NCBI GenBank assembly: GCA_013399875.1
Contig: VXAZ01001116.1
Span: 3,184,546-3,248,545, forward strand
Direction of reading: 5' to 3'
Source: Gymnorhina tibicen
Lineage: Eukaryota > Chordata > Aves > Passeriformes > Artamidae
Length of the DNA: 64,000 bases
Part shown: piece after piece, positions 11,101 through 24,090 of the stretch
Layout: every line of letters starts with the position of its first letter
Numbering within the stretch: the stretch's first letter is position 1
The notes under the pieces: model-generated
The model's input: only the letters and a program-made list of their open reading frames with translations
The model's database searches: none
What the model was told of the DNA's origin: nothing
Position numbers and translations under genes: made by a program

Positions 11101-14100
11101 CTGCACTTGTAGTGTTAGTACTAGTCATGCTGATATGGTCTGGATTGTAAAATTGAGGGATTGCTGAAAAATTTCAGGAAAAAAAATGCTACAAGAGGGA
11201 AATAATGTGCATAAGTGTGAGAAATGTGAAATGAAGCTCATGGGGGGGAAACCTTTTACATCTACAGATGGGATCTAGTGCAATTATAATCAGTGTTCAA
11301 GGAATGCTGGGTCCACAGAAGTCACAGCTCAGTGCTGTAAAAGGACTGTAAGTAGGATGTTAGAGACTGTCAGGAAAGGAAATAGTGAATAAGCACTGTC
11401 TCGTGCCTTAAATATGGTTTTCATCTCAGAAAGAATAAAATTATTGAGAGAAATTACATGGAAAATATAAAATGGTGAGTGAGATGAAAAAAGTAAATAA
11501 AAAATATTTTCCCTCTGTTTCTTCCCACAGAGGAAGCTTGCATACAGTTTCTGAACAAACAAAAAGGAAATTATTCTTCAGATATGGGCAGTTAAGTGTG
11601 TGGAAGTTCTTGCCACAGGATGTTAGCGTTAAACTTTTATCAGTTCAAGGAGCAACTGAACAAGCTTGTAGAAAAATACTTCACTGAAGACTGATAATAC
11701 AAAGATTTTGTCTGTGCCCCCTATAGCAAATTGTTGCAGACTGGGCCAGTGTTTGGCTGTTGTTTGATCATTCCTGTGTTCTTCCCAAGATGTCCACTTT
11801 CAGCCACTGCCAGCAATAGGATAATGGACAAAGTAGATGCAACTTTGATGTGCCTCAGTGTAACTGTTCTTCTGCTAGCAGAACTCAAAGTAACTACATG
11901 GATTGTCAAGATAAGTTTTGTTTTGGAGAAGATTTGTTATAATGTGTAAATGGCTCAAGTAAATTGAGACTTCTTCTTACTGAGCATTAATGGAGTACAC
12001 TTGACACTGATAATTTTTGAACTCTTCAGGTAAGAAAAAATGTTTTTGAAGGTAAAAACATGCAACTGTTGATTATTTTATACCTCTACATGTAGAATAA
12101 CAGTTGTGCTGTTTTAGATTAAAATTGTAGAAGATAGGTTAAATCACATATGCAAAGTGATTGATATACTCAATACACAAAGTATTGAGTGTTACAAATT
12201 CATGTTACGTTTTTGAAGACCTTGGTCAGTGTGGATCCCTGAATAAAGTCTCATCTCTGTAGATAAGAAAAAGTTAGTATGTGTGGGTTTGGAAGTGATC
12301 AGTAGTATATAGTAAAAATCACAAACTTCGTGTTTTTTTTCTGGAAAATATTTCTGTATTAGTCCTTTGTTGTGAAAACTGTTTTGAAATGGTGAACAGT
12401 AAGTTGTTGAAGACACTTCAGGTGCTATGCTAAAGGCCATAACTATTCTCTCCCTAATGATTATTCACTTGGACATGCCATGTACAGAATAAAGAAGAAA
12501 TAAACTTGTACCTTATTTTTGAAACGTATGCAGAAGTTATGAAGGTGTTCTGAAATGTTCCCCTCCTACTCTCAGAAATGTTTTTGATACTCATCCAGCT
12601 CTTTACATTTTTTAAATAAAATTTCTAGTCTGGTATATTCTCTGTTTTGCATGAGTCAGATGTGCATTAGTAGTTCCCACTGTTTTAATTAGAGTGGCAG
12701 AGTTGTTGAATCCTTATCAAGGCAGACTGAGGTGGAAAGGCCAAAACAGAATAAAACCTCACATCTCATCTTAATTCTTAGGTTAATCATCTCTAAAGTC
12801 ATAATCACATAATTCTTTTAACCACCTACAGAATCTTCTAACATAGATGGTAGTTTTATGTTGAAAGTAAGAACAAGCAAGAAAAATATTTAAATTCCAA
12901 AAGGAAAATGTACAGGTTTTCAAGCTTCATAAGGAACTTGCAAAAGGAGGGTATGTAATCCTACATCTTTCTGTATTCTGAGTTGTTCTTTTTCAGAGGG
13001 CATGTGTGTATTTTTGAAGTAAAATCTGTTAAGTGGGTGCAACATAATTTTTGATGACAATAGCTATGTAATTACAGTACGGGTGAGATAGATGCAGGGT
13101 CATGGGGTTCACACAAAACTGGACAAATCCTTTCAGTACTTACCTGGTTTTGAGGTTGCTTTATATATGCGTGGTACACATTTTATATGTATTTTATAGA
13201 AAGAGAAGGGCTGGGAGTACATACAGAATTAATGAAGTCATGACAGTGTTTTGGAGTTCTCCTTTAAGAGAACCAAAGCCAGAATTTTTCTGTTGTGAGA
13301 AGAGTACCAATTCTTGGAAAATTCTGTTCTGTTGTCTTTCTATTTGTATCATTTACTGAATTAACCTTGGGGCTTAATGGCTTTAGGTTGCAATCCTGAT
13401 TTTAAGTTGGCTTAAAAATTTATATAAATTTTAAAAATTCAGAAGTTCTCTTCTAGTTTTAATTCAAGCTTTTGCTTCTGTTACAGTTGAGAAATTTCAA
13501 GCTACCCTATAGCCTGTTCCTGCAGATGAATGGGGTCCATTTTAAATCTAAGTAGATTCAACTATTGCTTTCCTGTTTTCATAACTGGTGTATGAATTCC
13601 ATTCTCTGATTCTTGCATATGGTAGCTGACATCATCTTGTCACTTACGTGTGTTTCAGATCTCTGTTTTGATTTCCCAGCTTAGTTTCAATCTCTCACAG
13701 AGATGTGACTACAGTCTTGCACGTAACTTCATTCTGTTTGCCATAGTACTGCCATACAGTTTTTGGTTGCACCCACACACTAATTTATTTACTGAAAGCT
13801 ACAAGCCATTTGCAGTGGTGCAGTGTTTGTCCAGAGCTTTAGCAATGCTTTAAAATGCTGAAAATCACTTTTGTATAAAAATGTTACACCACTGCTTTTT
13901 TTGTAGCAATAGGAAAACGCATTTTTGTAAGCTTAGTTGTGAAGTTTTTTATAGATTTTAATAGTGCCTTATCGACTGCTGAGTTCCCTTTCCCCACTGT
14001 GTACATGTAGCACATGCTGCCTGAATATTACACCCACTTGTCTATATTTTTTAATTTTTTTTTTTAATCTGAATGACAGTTCATGGGCAGTGCTGAAGAG

Positions 14101-14790
14101 TAAGATTGTACTCAGCCAGACCCATTTGCAGTTTTGAAGGCAAGTGGCATACTCTGCGTTTAGGGTACTGTGTAAGTTGTGTGACTCTGGACTGCAGTTT
14201 CTTCCTTCTGCAAGAAGGGAGAAAAAAAATTCTCATAGAAACACAGTTAATTTGTTCTGTTTTGCTAGACTCTTTCTCACAAAATTCACAGTTATCTTTA
14301 GCCTGTTTTTTTACACAGACTGTTCTACAGTGTTGTTACAAAGAACCGCCTTTCTTAATCAGCCTATTGACTGTCAGGCCCTGCCAGTGATGCTCAGTTT
14401 TATTTAAAAAGAACTCATTTGACTTTGGTGAGAGTCTAATATTTTGGCAAGTGACTTAAACTTGTTTCAATATAAGTGTACATTAAGTAATTGTACCCAT
14501 GTCCAGGAAATGCAATGATCCTGTTTCTTATGAGAACATTTTTTAAATCTTAAGTATAAAACGAGTCTGAATTGGATTCCTTCACATTATATTTCTCTAC
14601 TACAGCAATCTCTGCCCTCATACCATATTTTAAGAGGGCAAAGAATCCATAATACGAGCAGTAGGTCCTTCAGAAGCACTCAGCTTTTTATGTTCAAAGG
14701 TGGCATCTCCACTTTTCTGCTAAAGCTCCCTGGTTGTGCTGATAAGTCTGCTATTATCTGTAGTCGTCTAACCTTGCTGTGTGGATGGAG
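8112..14790. other. Non-coding, no recognised element
   Basis: AT-rich putative intron sequence. I note only a small hairpin (arms 12168-12176 and 12182-12190) and short GT or T tracts. Short open frames have no recognisable homology. Confidence 0.6.
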
Positions 14791-14799
14791 GTGTAATGC

Positions 14800-15135
14800 C
14801 AAGACTTCATGGGGACTCCAGAGAGCCGTGAGCCGAGCATCCCGTACTGCGCCTTCAGTGCCTTCAGAGTGCTCCCCAGGCAGGCTGTGCCTGGAGCTGG
14901 CTGTGCTCTTCAGTGTGTACCTGCTCGGGCACTTCTCACGCTTACCGTGCTCTTCCCGAACTCCTGGGACGCGGTGGCAGAGAGGAGAGTGGGCGTCTCA
15001 CCCTGCGAGGGCCGGTGGATGTGCTGGGCGGCAGGACATGGAGCTGAGCCCGAGGGCCTGGCAGCCAGCCTGCTGGAGAGGTCTTCCTGTAGTGAACACG
15101 GAGGTGTTGTTCTGGAGCAGCTGACACTGAGGAAG
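14800..15135. other. GC- and CpG-richer island, function unknown
   Basis: About 335 bp with clearly higher GC and roughly 16 CpG by eye, set in AT-rich DNA (for example GACGCGGTGGCAG, GAGGGCCGGTGG, GGGCGGCAGG). Two overlapping plus-strand open frames (14690-15124 and 14809-15141) and one minus-strand frame cross it, which base composition alone can explain. It could be an alternative promoter or first exon, or an unrecognised repeat. No TATA box or clear splice donor was identified. Confidence 0.45.
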
Positions 15136-15141
15136 TGCTGA

Positions 15142-18100
15142 AAGGCACCTCCTGGAGAAATGAACTCAAATCTGTGAGCCTTAATCTGAAGATTTCTGCG
15201 TTGTCTGTGTGCAGAAAATCATTGTTACAACTACACATAATTGCTGTGTCCATCATCTGAATGGATACAGGCAAGAGAGTGTTTTTCTGAAACAACTTTG
15301 CAATGCAAACTGTTAAAATTACAGAATACTTTATGCTTTTATTAGATCAAATTACTGGGAAAAAGTGAACGTATCTTTGGGCTTAGAGCTTTTTCTTCAT
15401 CTCTAACAACAACCAACTCAGTATCAGTCTGGTTGAGCAACTCTGAGCCTGAATACTAGCCTGCTTATCATTCCCAGTATCAAGAACTGTTTATTAAAAG
15501 ATTTTTGCTGTTCTTATCTTTAGGCCTTTACAGTTTTAACACCATCATGATGCACTTGCAGGTGAAGGCTGAGTCCTATAAAAAATGCTGAGTGACTTTC
15601 TTTTGCATTTCCATGTTTGACTGTTCTTTAAAAGTTTTCATAAAATATTTCTTTATCCTACTATTCAGGATAACTTGTCCTTTTTAAATTATATAATTAT
15701 TTGCAGTGTTTCCAAATTACTGTAGATTAGGTATGAGGAGTAAAAGAGGTAACAGCTTAAGAGCTGTTTGTGTTATGAGTTAGGTTTAAATCTTTTTGAA
15801 GTATGGTTTATCATGGCAGAAGAGTGTGCCCACATTTATAAGCTTTCAGTGTGGATTAGACCCTATATTCAGACACGTTTTGATTTAACTACAGACCCTA
15901 TCCTGGCAGAATTGAGGGCAGATTCTGCTGTTTTGAAAGCAGACTTCCAAAACTGTCACTTGCTGTTCTATTCATACACTCTTGCAGCAGTAGTTTCTGA
16001 ACTTTCCTGTCCTTTTTGCATGTTTATTTTAGGAGGCTGGTTCTGCAAAACATGGCCTCCTTTGGTTTGAACTGGTTATTGAGCTGTAAAAATGGGACCT
16101 GCAAGAGTGTATTTCTAAGAAAAAAAATTTTATAAGTTACTTGCTATTTTTATTGATTTTTTTTTCATTATTTTGATTTAGAGGAAAAATACGGAAGAAC
16201 ACATTGTTCTTAGCCACATTCTCTCTTTAACCTTAAGCATTTAACTTCTTGCAGAGGAGTTTGTCCAGTCTTTGTAGTCACTAGTGCAGCAGCATACTTA
16301 ATGACACAATCATTACATGCCCTTTTAATTTGATGTAGAGTAATTTTTAGCTTGTAGAAGTTGAATTTACTAGTCTTATTTAAGCTCATGCAATTTTACA
16401 GTAAAAAAAAATTCTGTGAAGTTTTAAGCTGAGCAAATTATTGTGGGTCGTTTGGGCGTAGTTCGTAATTGTTACTTGATCTGAGATAGAAGAAGGAAGG
16501 AGGCAGAAGAACTGTTACTTGATTTTTGGTCACAGGCTAGATAAAAGGAGCGTGTTTCAAATACCTGTGCTTTTCAGGTAGATTGCTTGGTAAATCTGGG
16601 GGTTTTAACAAGGGTTTTAACAGTTTAGGCAGTCTGTTCATTTTTAGAATTGATCTCTTCTAGCAGCAAATTACTTCCCACTAGTGAATTTCTTCCTGTG
16701 TCTTTGAAAGAACAATGTAATTTAAGTTAAAAAACCAAAATGTCAGAGTATTGCAGGCATTTTAGAGATTTCTCCGAAGTCTATATCCATAAACCTTTTT
16801 TAGGCATGGAATCATATGCTTTAGCCTTGCAGAACTGTTAGAAGAGTTCATGTGTGTTGCCAATATTCTCTTCTGTATTAAAAAAAAGTATGGCTTTGCA
16901 AGCCCTACCCCTTCACTTGTTTCTGTCCTGGCTCCTCCACCTCTGGGAGTGGAGACAGGGCAGTCTGCTGCTGCCTTTCAGGTGATTAATTCAGTTTACA
17001 GTGCATATATGAGTAGGAGAATGCTGTAGTTTGAGGTCTCTCGGAGGTGTAGTCACATGTAGCACTACGAGTACATGCATCCTGGTTCTCATTTTCTCTA
17101 AAGAATTAAAAAAACCCCTAACTCTAAAAGAATTAATTAAACAACAGTAAATAGAGAATGGGAAGTAACAGTGCAACAAACAAGTTATGTTTTCCAATAT
17201 TTCTACTTTTTCCTAAAGAACCATTCCTGTACAAACATGCAGCCTGACTGCTGCATTTCAGTTTTAAAAGAAAATCCTTCCTAAGCCAGATATAAATATA
17301 CAATTGACAGGTAATCTAAAGAAAATTGAAAGCTTTGAATGTCCCTCAAACCTGTTTTCACATAATTCTCTGTGTTTCCTAGAGGACATCTGGAATAAAG
17401 TCTCACACTATGATTCCTGAGGTCCTCATCCCCTGTATTTGTGTGACCCTGAAATCCTAGATTTGTTTTGTAAGGAGCAAATAATACTGTTTTATTTCAC
17501 TGTGGAGTCTACATACGTTTTGCACTACACATTGATTGCAATGCAAATTATTGCCATTTTTTTTTTAAAACTGTAACAGCAGTTTTGCTCACATTGTTTC
17601 TGGTTCTTGAGAATTTCCTCAACCTGAACAAAATTTTCTTGGAAAATTTTGTAATCTACAGAATCAGTATGATTATCTTTTGCTTTCGTTATATCTGACA
17701 GAGCAAAAAACGCCTGGAGCTTAGTAATTGTGTGGTGGCTGTGTATCAAATCTGTTTTTTGAAAAGGTAAAAAACCCCTTAAAATTATGTATCTTTTGAG
17801 GCATCTGTGTTGGTGTTGTGTGTGCACGTTCCTTTGCTTGTGTATGTGTGTATTCTTGACATCTTCATTTCGTTGCAGTACTCAGAGTGATAATGCATTC
17901 TGGTCCTTCCTTTACATATCAGAGTTGAGAGTTTTAAGAACCATGTTTTGCAAATCAGTTTTTCATAGGCCCTTAACCAGCCTGTACATGGCAAAAGGGG
18001 AGAGGGAGTGCTTAATTTTTGTCTACTCCTGACATTTTGTGAGGAAGATTGTGGTTCACTTTCATGGGGATAGTGTATCACTTAACTGAGTCTTAAATAT

Positions 18101-21100
18101 AATTACCAGAGATAAATGCCTGAAATAAATGGCAAAAAATGAGGGGCAGAGGCTGAAGGGGCAAAACAATGAAGGGTTTTTTTGCTGCTCAATTAAAGTC
18201 AAATCTTTGTACCTACATAGTCCTCTTTCTGTGATCTCCACTCTTGAACCAAAAGCCTTTCTTTTAGTGGAGGCCGTGGTACCTGCAGTTCCAGTCACAG
18301 TTCAAAACAAGGCAAGAAAACATGAGCTAAGTCACATTTCTGATGTCTCTGTTTTCCTTTAATTGATCTAAACACTTGCAAGAGTCAGAAAGTTTACAGG
18401 AAATAAATGAATGAATCTTCCTGTTTATATCTTATGACTGTTTTCTGCTCTTGCTGGGCTGGGTCAGCTGAAGGCTCCGTGTGGAGAGGCTGGAGTGAGC
18501 AAAGCCTTGAAGATCAGCAGGGAAGTATTCCTTCACCTATCTTTGTCCTAGCTTAGATTTGTATTTCACTCTACAGATTGGAAAAAAGCCCCAAACAAAC
18601 ACCAAATATTCATGGGGCTTAAACACCACTTTATAATAACAATTTTGCATCTGGTTATTGATTCTTATGAAATATTACTTGAAACTATTTCAACTACACG
18701 TAATTGTCTGTTAGCACATAAGGTAGTGTGGTGCTTTTTCCAGTGGGATCTGACAGAAAAAAAATTTTTAAGAAATTCAGAGCAAGCTTCCTGAGGTTTA
18801 CCATGAGTTTTAAGTGCAAACTAGTATTTTATATTTAAAAAGCAGTTTTCATTTAAGGATTCATTCCTATTCATTTAGTTGTATTTATTACCCATGTATC
18901 TTGTATGTATGTATTTTGCCCAGTTGATCTTAAAATTCCTGACAGTACTGACAAATGTGTACATTGTTCATGTGCAGTGGAAAGTACACCTTTTGTGGAA
19001 GGTACAGCTGAGAATGCTGCTGAATGTCAGACTATGTGAACAAAGATCACTCTGGTGCTGGAGTTCTCACTTGCACAAAGAAGCAGCTGCTTTCAAACTA
19101 GAATTGGTTCATTATTCATTTTTATAGATCTTAATGATTCATAAAGATATTTTACTTTTCATTTAATGGTAGACATAGGTAAATAACAGGCATCTCTGAG
19201 AAAAGCAGTTTGTACAGAAATAGCTGAAGGGAAAACTACTTTTTTATGTTACTGGATTAAGTTGCAGCTTTCTATAATTTTGTAGGATCTTTATTTGGTT
19301 ATATTCCAATCACCTGAAAAATAATAAATAACATTATAAAGTCCATGTCTCTTTGCAGTTGTAATAATGAAATTAAAATAAAAATACTACACTGCAACAT
19401 TTAATAAAATTTTCAGTATATTGCCTTGCTACAAACACACGGAAGACTTCTACTAATTTATAAATTGCCTGAAGAAACTGCTATCTTCTCTAGACTGCTA
19501 AACTAAAATCTGCTTTAAGCTTGGAGCTGTCTGGCCTACACTGATCCTTGGCTTCTGCAAATAGCTAACAATCAAGCCCAAACGACTGATTTTAAAATTG
19601 TTCTCAATTATCTTTATCTGTTGTCACTAAGATATTATTCATGCAGCTGTTTTCAGAGAAGTACAGTTTTTCTGATCAAAACTTAATTTTGTGACATGTT
19701 TGGTTCCTTTTATCCATATTCTGGGAGTGTAAACAGTTATCACTGGAATTTAAGTAGCCCTGTCTCTCAATTGTTATGATTTCCCCATAAAAAAGCAAAA
19801 TTATTTTTAATAAAGTTTATTCATTCATTAGTATAGCACTCATTTATTTGAAATTAAATACCTGTTTTTACCAGTAGTCTAATGTCTAAATTGCCACTTT
19901 TTTCTGCCATTGTTGTAGACAGTTGAAGTCAACTAGGTTTCTAAATTCTAGTTTCTAGTCTCCTCACCTTTCTGAATTAGGTAGGTACATATTATCGTCC
20001 TGACATTTTGCTTCAGAATTGAGATTATTAACACTGTTCTCTTCTAATTTAGTCTGTACTACCTAGTATTTCATGTTGATACTTTTTTCCTGTCAATGAA
20101 AATTATTTCATCTTTAAACTTGAATTTCTATGGATGTGATGACTGTTTTGAAGTCCCAGGTTATATTGTAAATTGCGCATGTTCTTCTCAAGAGAGATGA
20201 CACCTGAGTAGTACCTTTGAGCCAAAGATAAAATTATTTTAGAGAATATGTCTTCTCTGCATTCTTTTGCAAAACGTGTTTTGTGGGGCTGTCCAGTGTT
20301 AACTAAAGCAGAGCGGGAGTCTTTGTGTATGACTTTGGTAAAAATTTTTAATTTCAGGTCTCTTACAATTCTAGAATCTAATTTATTTAAAATTCATGAG
20401 ATATATAATTATTTTTATGTAAAATGATATTTTAAAAGGAAATGTCATTTCCTTTTAGAGCTACTGATTAATCTGCTTCTATTTAAAGATCTAATAACTC
20501 ATACCGTAATCACACTCTCATTAGAAAATAATTAGACAGTTCTGGGGAGTCACAGTTATAAGAGCTAGTCATAGACCTAGGATGTTAGAAACAAACAAGA
20601 AACCAATCAAATCTTTGTTTTCCAGAAGATACAAAGGAATTTATTTTGATTATATTATGTGATGGAAGTATATGCATTTCTTCTTTTTCGTTTTTATCTT
20701 GGTGGATCTTGGTCAAAAAAGCTACATCAGGCCCAGTTCACTGTATTCATACATGCATTTTCGATGTCAAAATGGCAAATGAAATTCAGCCTTGATAAAT
20801 GTTGAAGCAGTGCACACTGAAAAATAATCATAACTTTTCATATAAAATAAAGGTGATAATCATTATTTAGGGAACTACTGTTGAAATAGATTTTTCATAA
20901 AAGCATCAGCTTTGTGTTCAGTAGTGATAAAAAGAGGCAAATACATGATTAGAAACAAAGGAGGAGACAACATGGTAGAAAATGTCAATGTACCAAAATA
21001 TACACCCTCCACACGTTGCCTGTGGAATATTGCGTACGAAGAGTGTAGCATGACAGGGTTCAGGGAAGAGTGAAGGGTAGGATCTTGAATTGTAGAGCAG

Positions 21101-21285
21101 CTTTCCTGTGAGGAAAGACAAAATTGAGTAGGACTCTTTAAGGCTGACAAACAGATGGCAGAAGGTGTACAGTAGATGTCTCTAAAATTGTGTGCCAGGA
21201 AGAAGGTGACTGCAGAATGAATGTTCGCAGGCTTTCAGGACAGGAATCAGAGGGTATCAGTTGAAGCTATGAGATGGCAGATACA
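15142..21285. other. Non-coding, no recognised element
   Basis: AT-rich putative intron sequence with two strong short palindromes (17628-17652 and 20433-20457). No repeat family or exon was recognised. Confidence 0.6.
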
Positions 21286-21289
21286 GAAC

Positions 21290-21420
21290 AAACACGAGGT
21301 GATGATCTTTTAGAAAAAGGTCTAAGTGTGCTCTGGAATGTCATGCCATGCCATACAAGACGGATGTTAGAAGTTTCCATTTGCTCAGAGGGGAACTGGA
21401 TAGATTCATAGCGTAAACAT
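21290..21420 (+). mobile_element. Ancient CR1/L3-like relic (tentative)
   Basis: The text GTGCTCTGGAATGTCATGCC followed by GGATGTTAGAAGTTTCCATT and AACTGGATAGATTCATAGCG resembles the 3' part of old CR1/L3 elements (a 'gtggaactc...gatgttgt...aaaagttt...gacaaattcatgga' pattern). It is heavily diverged. The limits are uncertain. Confidence 0.5.
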
Positions 21421-22274
21421 CAGGTGGGAGTTACTAAATACACAGGAATCCCATCTGGTGGCCGCTGAGCTGCCGTTTTCTGGAGGCTACGGAACTGCTT
21501 ATGGGAGGAAGGATCCCTGTGTACTTAGTTTGCTCTTGTGCTTTTCCTTTGACATCTGCATGTAGCTGTTTTTCTAAATATAGATTATTGGTCTGTGTGG
21601 ATCACTGAACTGACCTAGAATAGCCTTTTTAATAACACTGTGCTCAAGTTCCTGGGTCTGCTCCTTTTTATGGGATTTCTGCCCTCAAGATGATTCATTC
21701 CAGTTCATGTTTGCAACTTTAAAGCATTTTGTTTGGAAGAAAGACTATGAAGGTGAGAAATGGTAAGACTTGACTCTAGTAATAGATTTTGGGTATTGGC
21801 TTTATGGTATAGGGAAGAACTAGCTAGCTGAAGTAAAAATTACATTTCTGATTGTGCAGATCAAGGATTTGAATCAGCTTTTGAGTCTTCCTCAGGTTGT
21901 CTGCACGTAGAGAGTATGTGTAACCTCTGTGTCTCCCAGTCTCATATTTCTAGTAGAAAATTCTTCCAGACCGGAAGAAAAATTGCCTAAGAGCAGTAGT
22001 TCTTTTTGAAACATGCTACCTTTGAAACAGTGTTCTAAGAGAGTCTAAGAGAGGTGAGGGAAATTACACTTAGTTTTTTTCTTCCACATGAAAGTCTCTG
22101 CAGCATTTACGACCCCTTTAAATAGGCTTGAAAGGTATTTTGTGTTGTGTCATTTTACAGTAAGCTGCCTAATAACGTTGTTTTGGTATTGAAAATGTAT
22201 TTTGGGCATCATTCAGTGGGTTGTTTGCTGTTTAGAAGTTTGAATGTGTCTCCTGATCTCATGCCTGGTGCTGG

Positions 22275-22445
22275 AAGCTGAGCACCAGCACGGGTTGGTT
22301 GCCCATGAGAGAGGTGGTAGAATCTCCATCCTTGGAGATACTCCAAGTAAGCCATCTGAAGATGGTTCTGGACAGCTGACTCTAGGTGGTTTGGCTGGAG
22401 CAGCAAGGATTTCAGACCAGATGATCTCCAGAGGTTCGTTCTATG
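22275..22445 (+). mobile_element. CR1 LINE 3' fragment, sense, diverged
   Basis: AGCACCAGCACGGGTTGG, GAGAGGTGGTAGAATCTCCA, TCCTTGGAGATACTC, CTGACTCTAGGTGG and ACCAGATGATCTCCAGAGG follow, in order, the CR1 3' region. The final tail repeat is lost. The open frames over it (22244-22597 +, 22209-22460 -) are by-products. Confidence 0.85.
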
Positions 22446-23057
22446 CTTGTGGGCATACACAGCTTGTATTCAGAGGAAAAAACCAACATCAAACCCCCCC
22501 CAGAATTGTGGGACAGTGTTTTTATAGCAATATTTTTATAGGCAATTTTTTTAAAGGGAACAGGGGGAAAGAGAAGAAAGATATGCCATCCTGTTAAAGG
22601 AAGGGGAATGCTGAAGGTTCGGTTGGCTTTCCTTTGTTTCAGATTGTGTTACGCAAAATAGCCTTCATAGTCTCCTATCATATCCTTTTGAGAGTAAGGC
22701 TCTTAAAGGAATAAATTAACTTCTAGTTTTTTCACAGGGCAATTGAAGAACACATGATTTTATTTACTGATGAAGTATGGAGCTTGTCTGTCTTTTTGAG
22801 TAAAAACAAGGAGACAGGAGTACACTGAATTCCACATACGTGTGCCTTTCCTATGTTATGCTTTTGGGGCTAGTAATAAAAATTTGTATGTCTGATAGAA
22901 ACAGTCTGAGAATACTTAAAGCTGCTTCAGCCAGTCTGGAGGCCTCCAATGAAATCTAAATGTTGTATATATGTTCTCTGTTGCATATTATATAAATATT
23001 ACTTAAGCTCATTTCCTGCTTACATGGAACCTATGTTGGCAGTTGAAATCGGGTCCA

Positions 23058-23071
23058 GTTTCCATGGCAAC
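23058..23071. promoter_or_regulatory. RFX X-box-like site
   Basis: GTTTCCATGGCAAC differs at one base from the palindromic RFX consensus GTTGCCATGGCAAC. It is a sequence match only, with no evidence of use. Confidence 0.45.
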
Positions 23072-23699
23072 GTGGTGGCACTGGGAGAAGGGCTGATGCT
23101 GTGCTGTGGTTGGTATTTTTATGCAAGGGAAGAGATGCAGACCTACATTTTTAGACAGGAAATGTATTTCAAGGCACAAAAACATTTAGCAATTTTTATA
23201 AATTTGTTGGATAAGTAGATACATCTAATAATAGAAATTGAAACCTATTGTTTGCTGTTTGCAATAGAAAATTAATTTTTAGTTTTATCTAACATTACAG
23301 AAAGCCACTGTTAAATATATACACAATTATAGCTGCATATTTGCATATAGGAAGGAGACTTATGTGTGTACTGAGGACAAAGGAAGTTTTGTACTGAGGC
23401 AAAACAGGCAAAATGGACTGAGGTGTAGTCACCTAGCCTTTTCATTCTAGTTTTCACCTTCTGAAATCCTTTCAAATCAGTTTCACAAAGGTCTTTGAGG
23501 ACTTAAAGAAAAATGTTTTTCTTTTTTTTTGTGGCAGTCCTTTCGCTCTGGTTTTCTTTTATTATTTCTGGATTTCCAAAAGATAATCCTTGCTTGTTTG
23601 CTCTTTCAGCCCTCTATTATCCTTCAGTGGTACTTAGTACTGGGAGTCATTAAGGGGAGGGAGTTCTTAAACCTGCAGTTTTGATGTGACTACGGTGAA

Positions 23700-23873
23700 G
23701 CGTTGCTCATCTTGACTGTTGAGTGGGTGGTTGAGTCACCAACCCTGGAGGTGTCTAAAAGATGTACAGATGTGGCACTCAGGGATATGAGTTAGTGGTG
23801 GACTGATAGTGCTGGGTTAATGGTTGGACTTGATGACCTTAAAGATCTTCCCTGACCTGAATGATTCTATGAT
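23700..23873 (+). mobile_element. CR1 LINE 3' end, sense
   Basis: It contains CACCAACCCTGGAGGTGTCT, then GTTAATGGTTGGACTTGATG and ACCTTAAAGATCTTCCCTGA, and ends AATGATTCTATGATC, the characteristic CR1 terminus. It is 5'-truncated. Confidence 0.9.
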
Positions 23874-24077
23874 CTCTTTGAATTTCCTTATTCCTCCTAC
23901 ATGCAAAGTACTTGCTCCACCTCAGTGAAGTGGGATGTTCTGAGAAGTCAAACGTTCTGAGAAGATGAACCGAACTGGAAGCAGTATTCTTTAGAAGTGT
24001 GAAGGGCTCTGTTCATCCCTATGAATCATCATCTTTCTTTCCCAGCCCTGGCACTATACAGTTAGTCTGTGTCTGAT

Positions 24078-24090
24078 GTTGCCTAGCAAC
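24078..24090. promoter_or_regulatory. RFX X-box-like site
   Basis: GTTGCCTAGCAAC is a perfect match to the spaced X-box form GYTRCC-N-RGCAAC. It lies about 1 kb from the site at 23058. Function is inferred from the motif only. Confidence 0.45.

Noticed and set aside
12168..12190. Hairpin with 9-bp arms and a 5-nt loop
   Set aside because: The arm length is within chance for 64 kb of AT-rich DNA.
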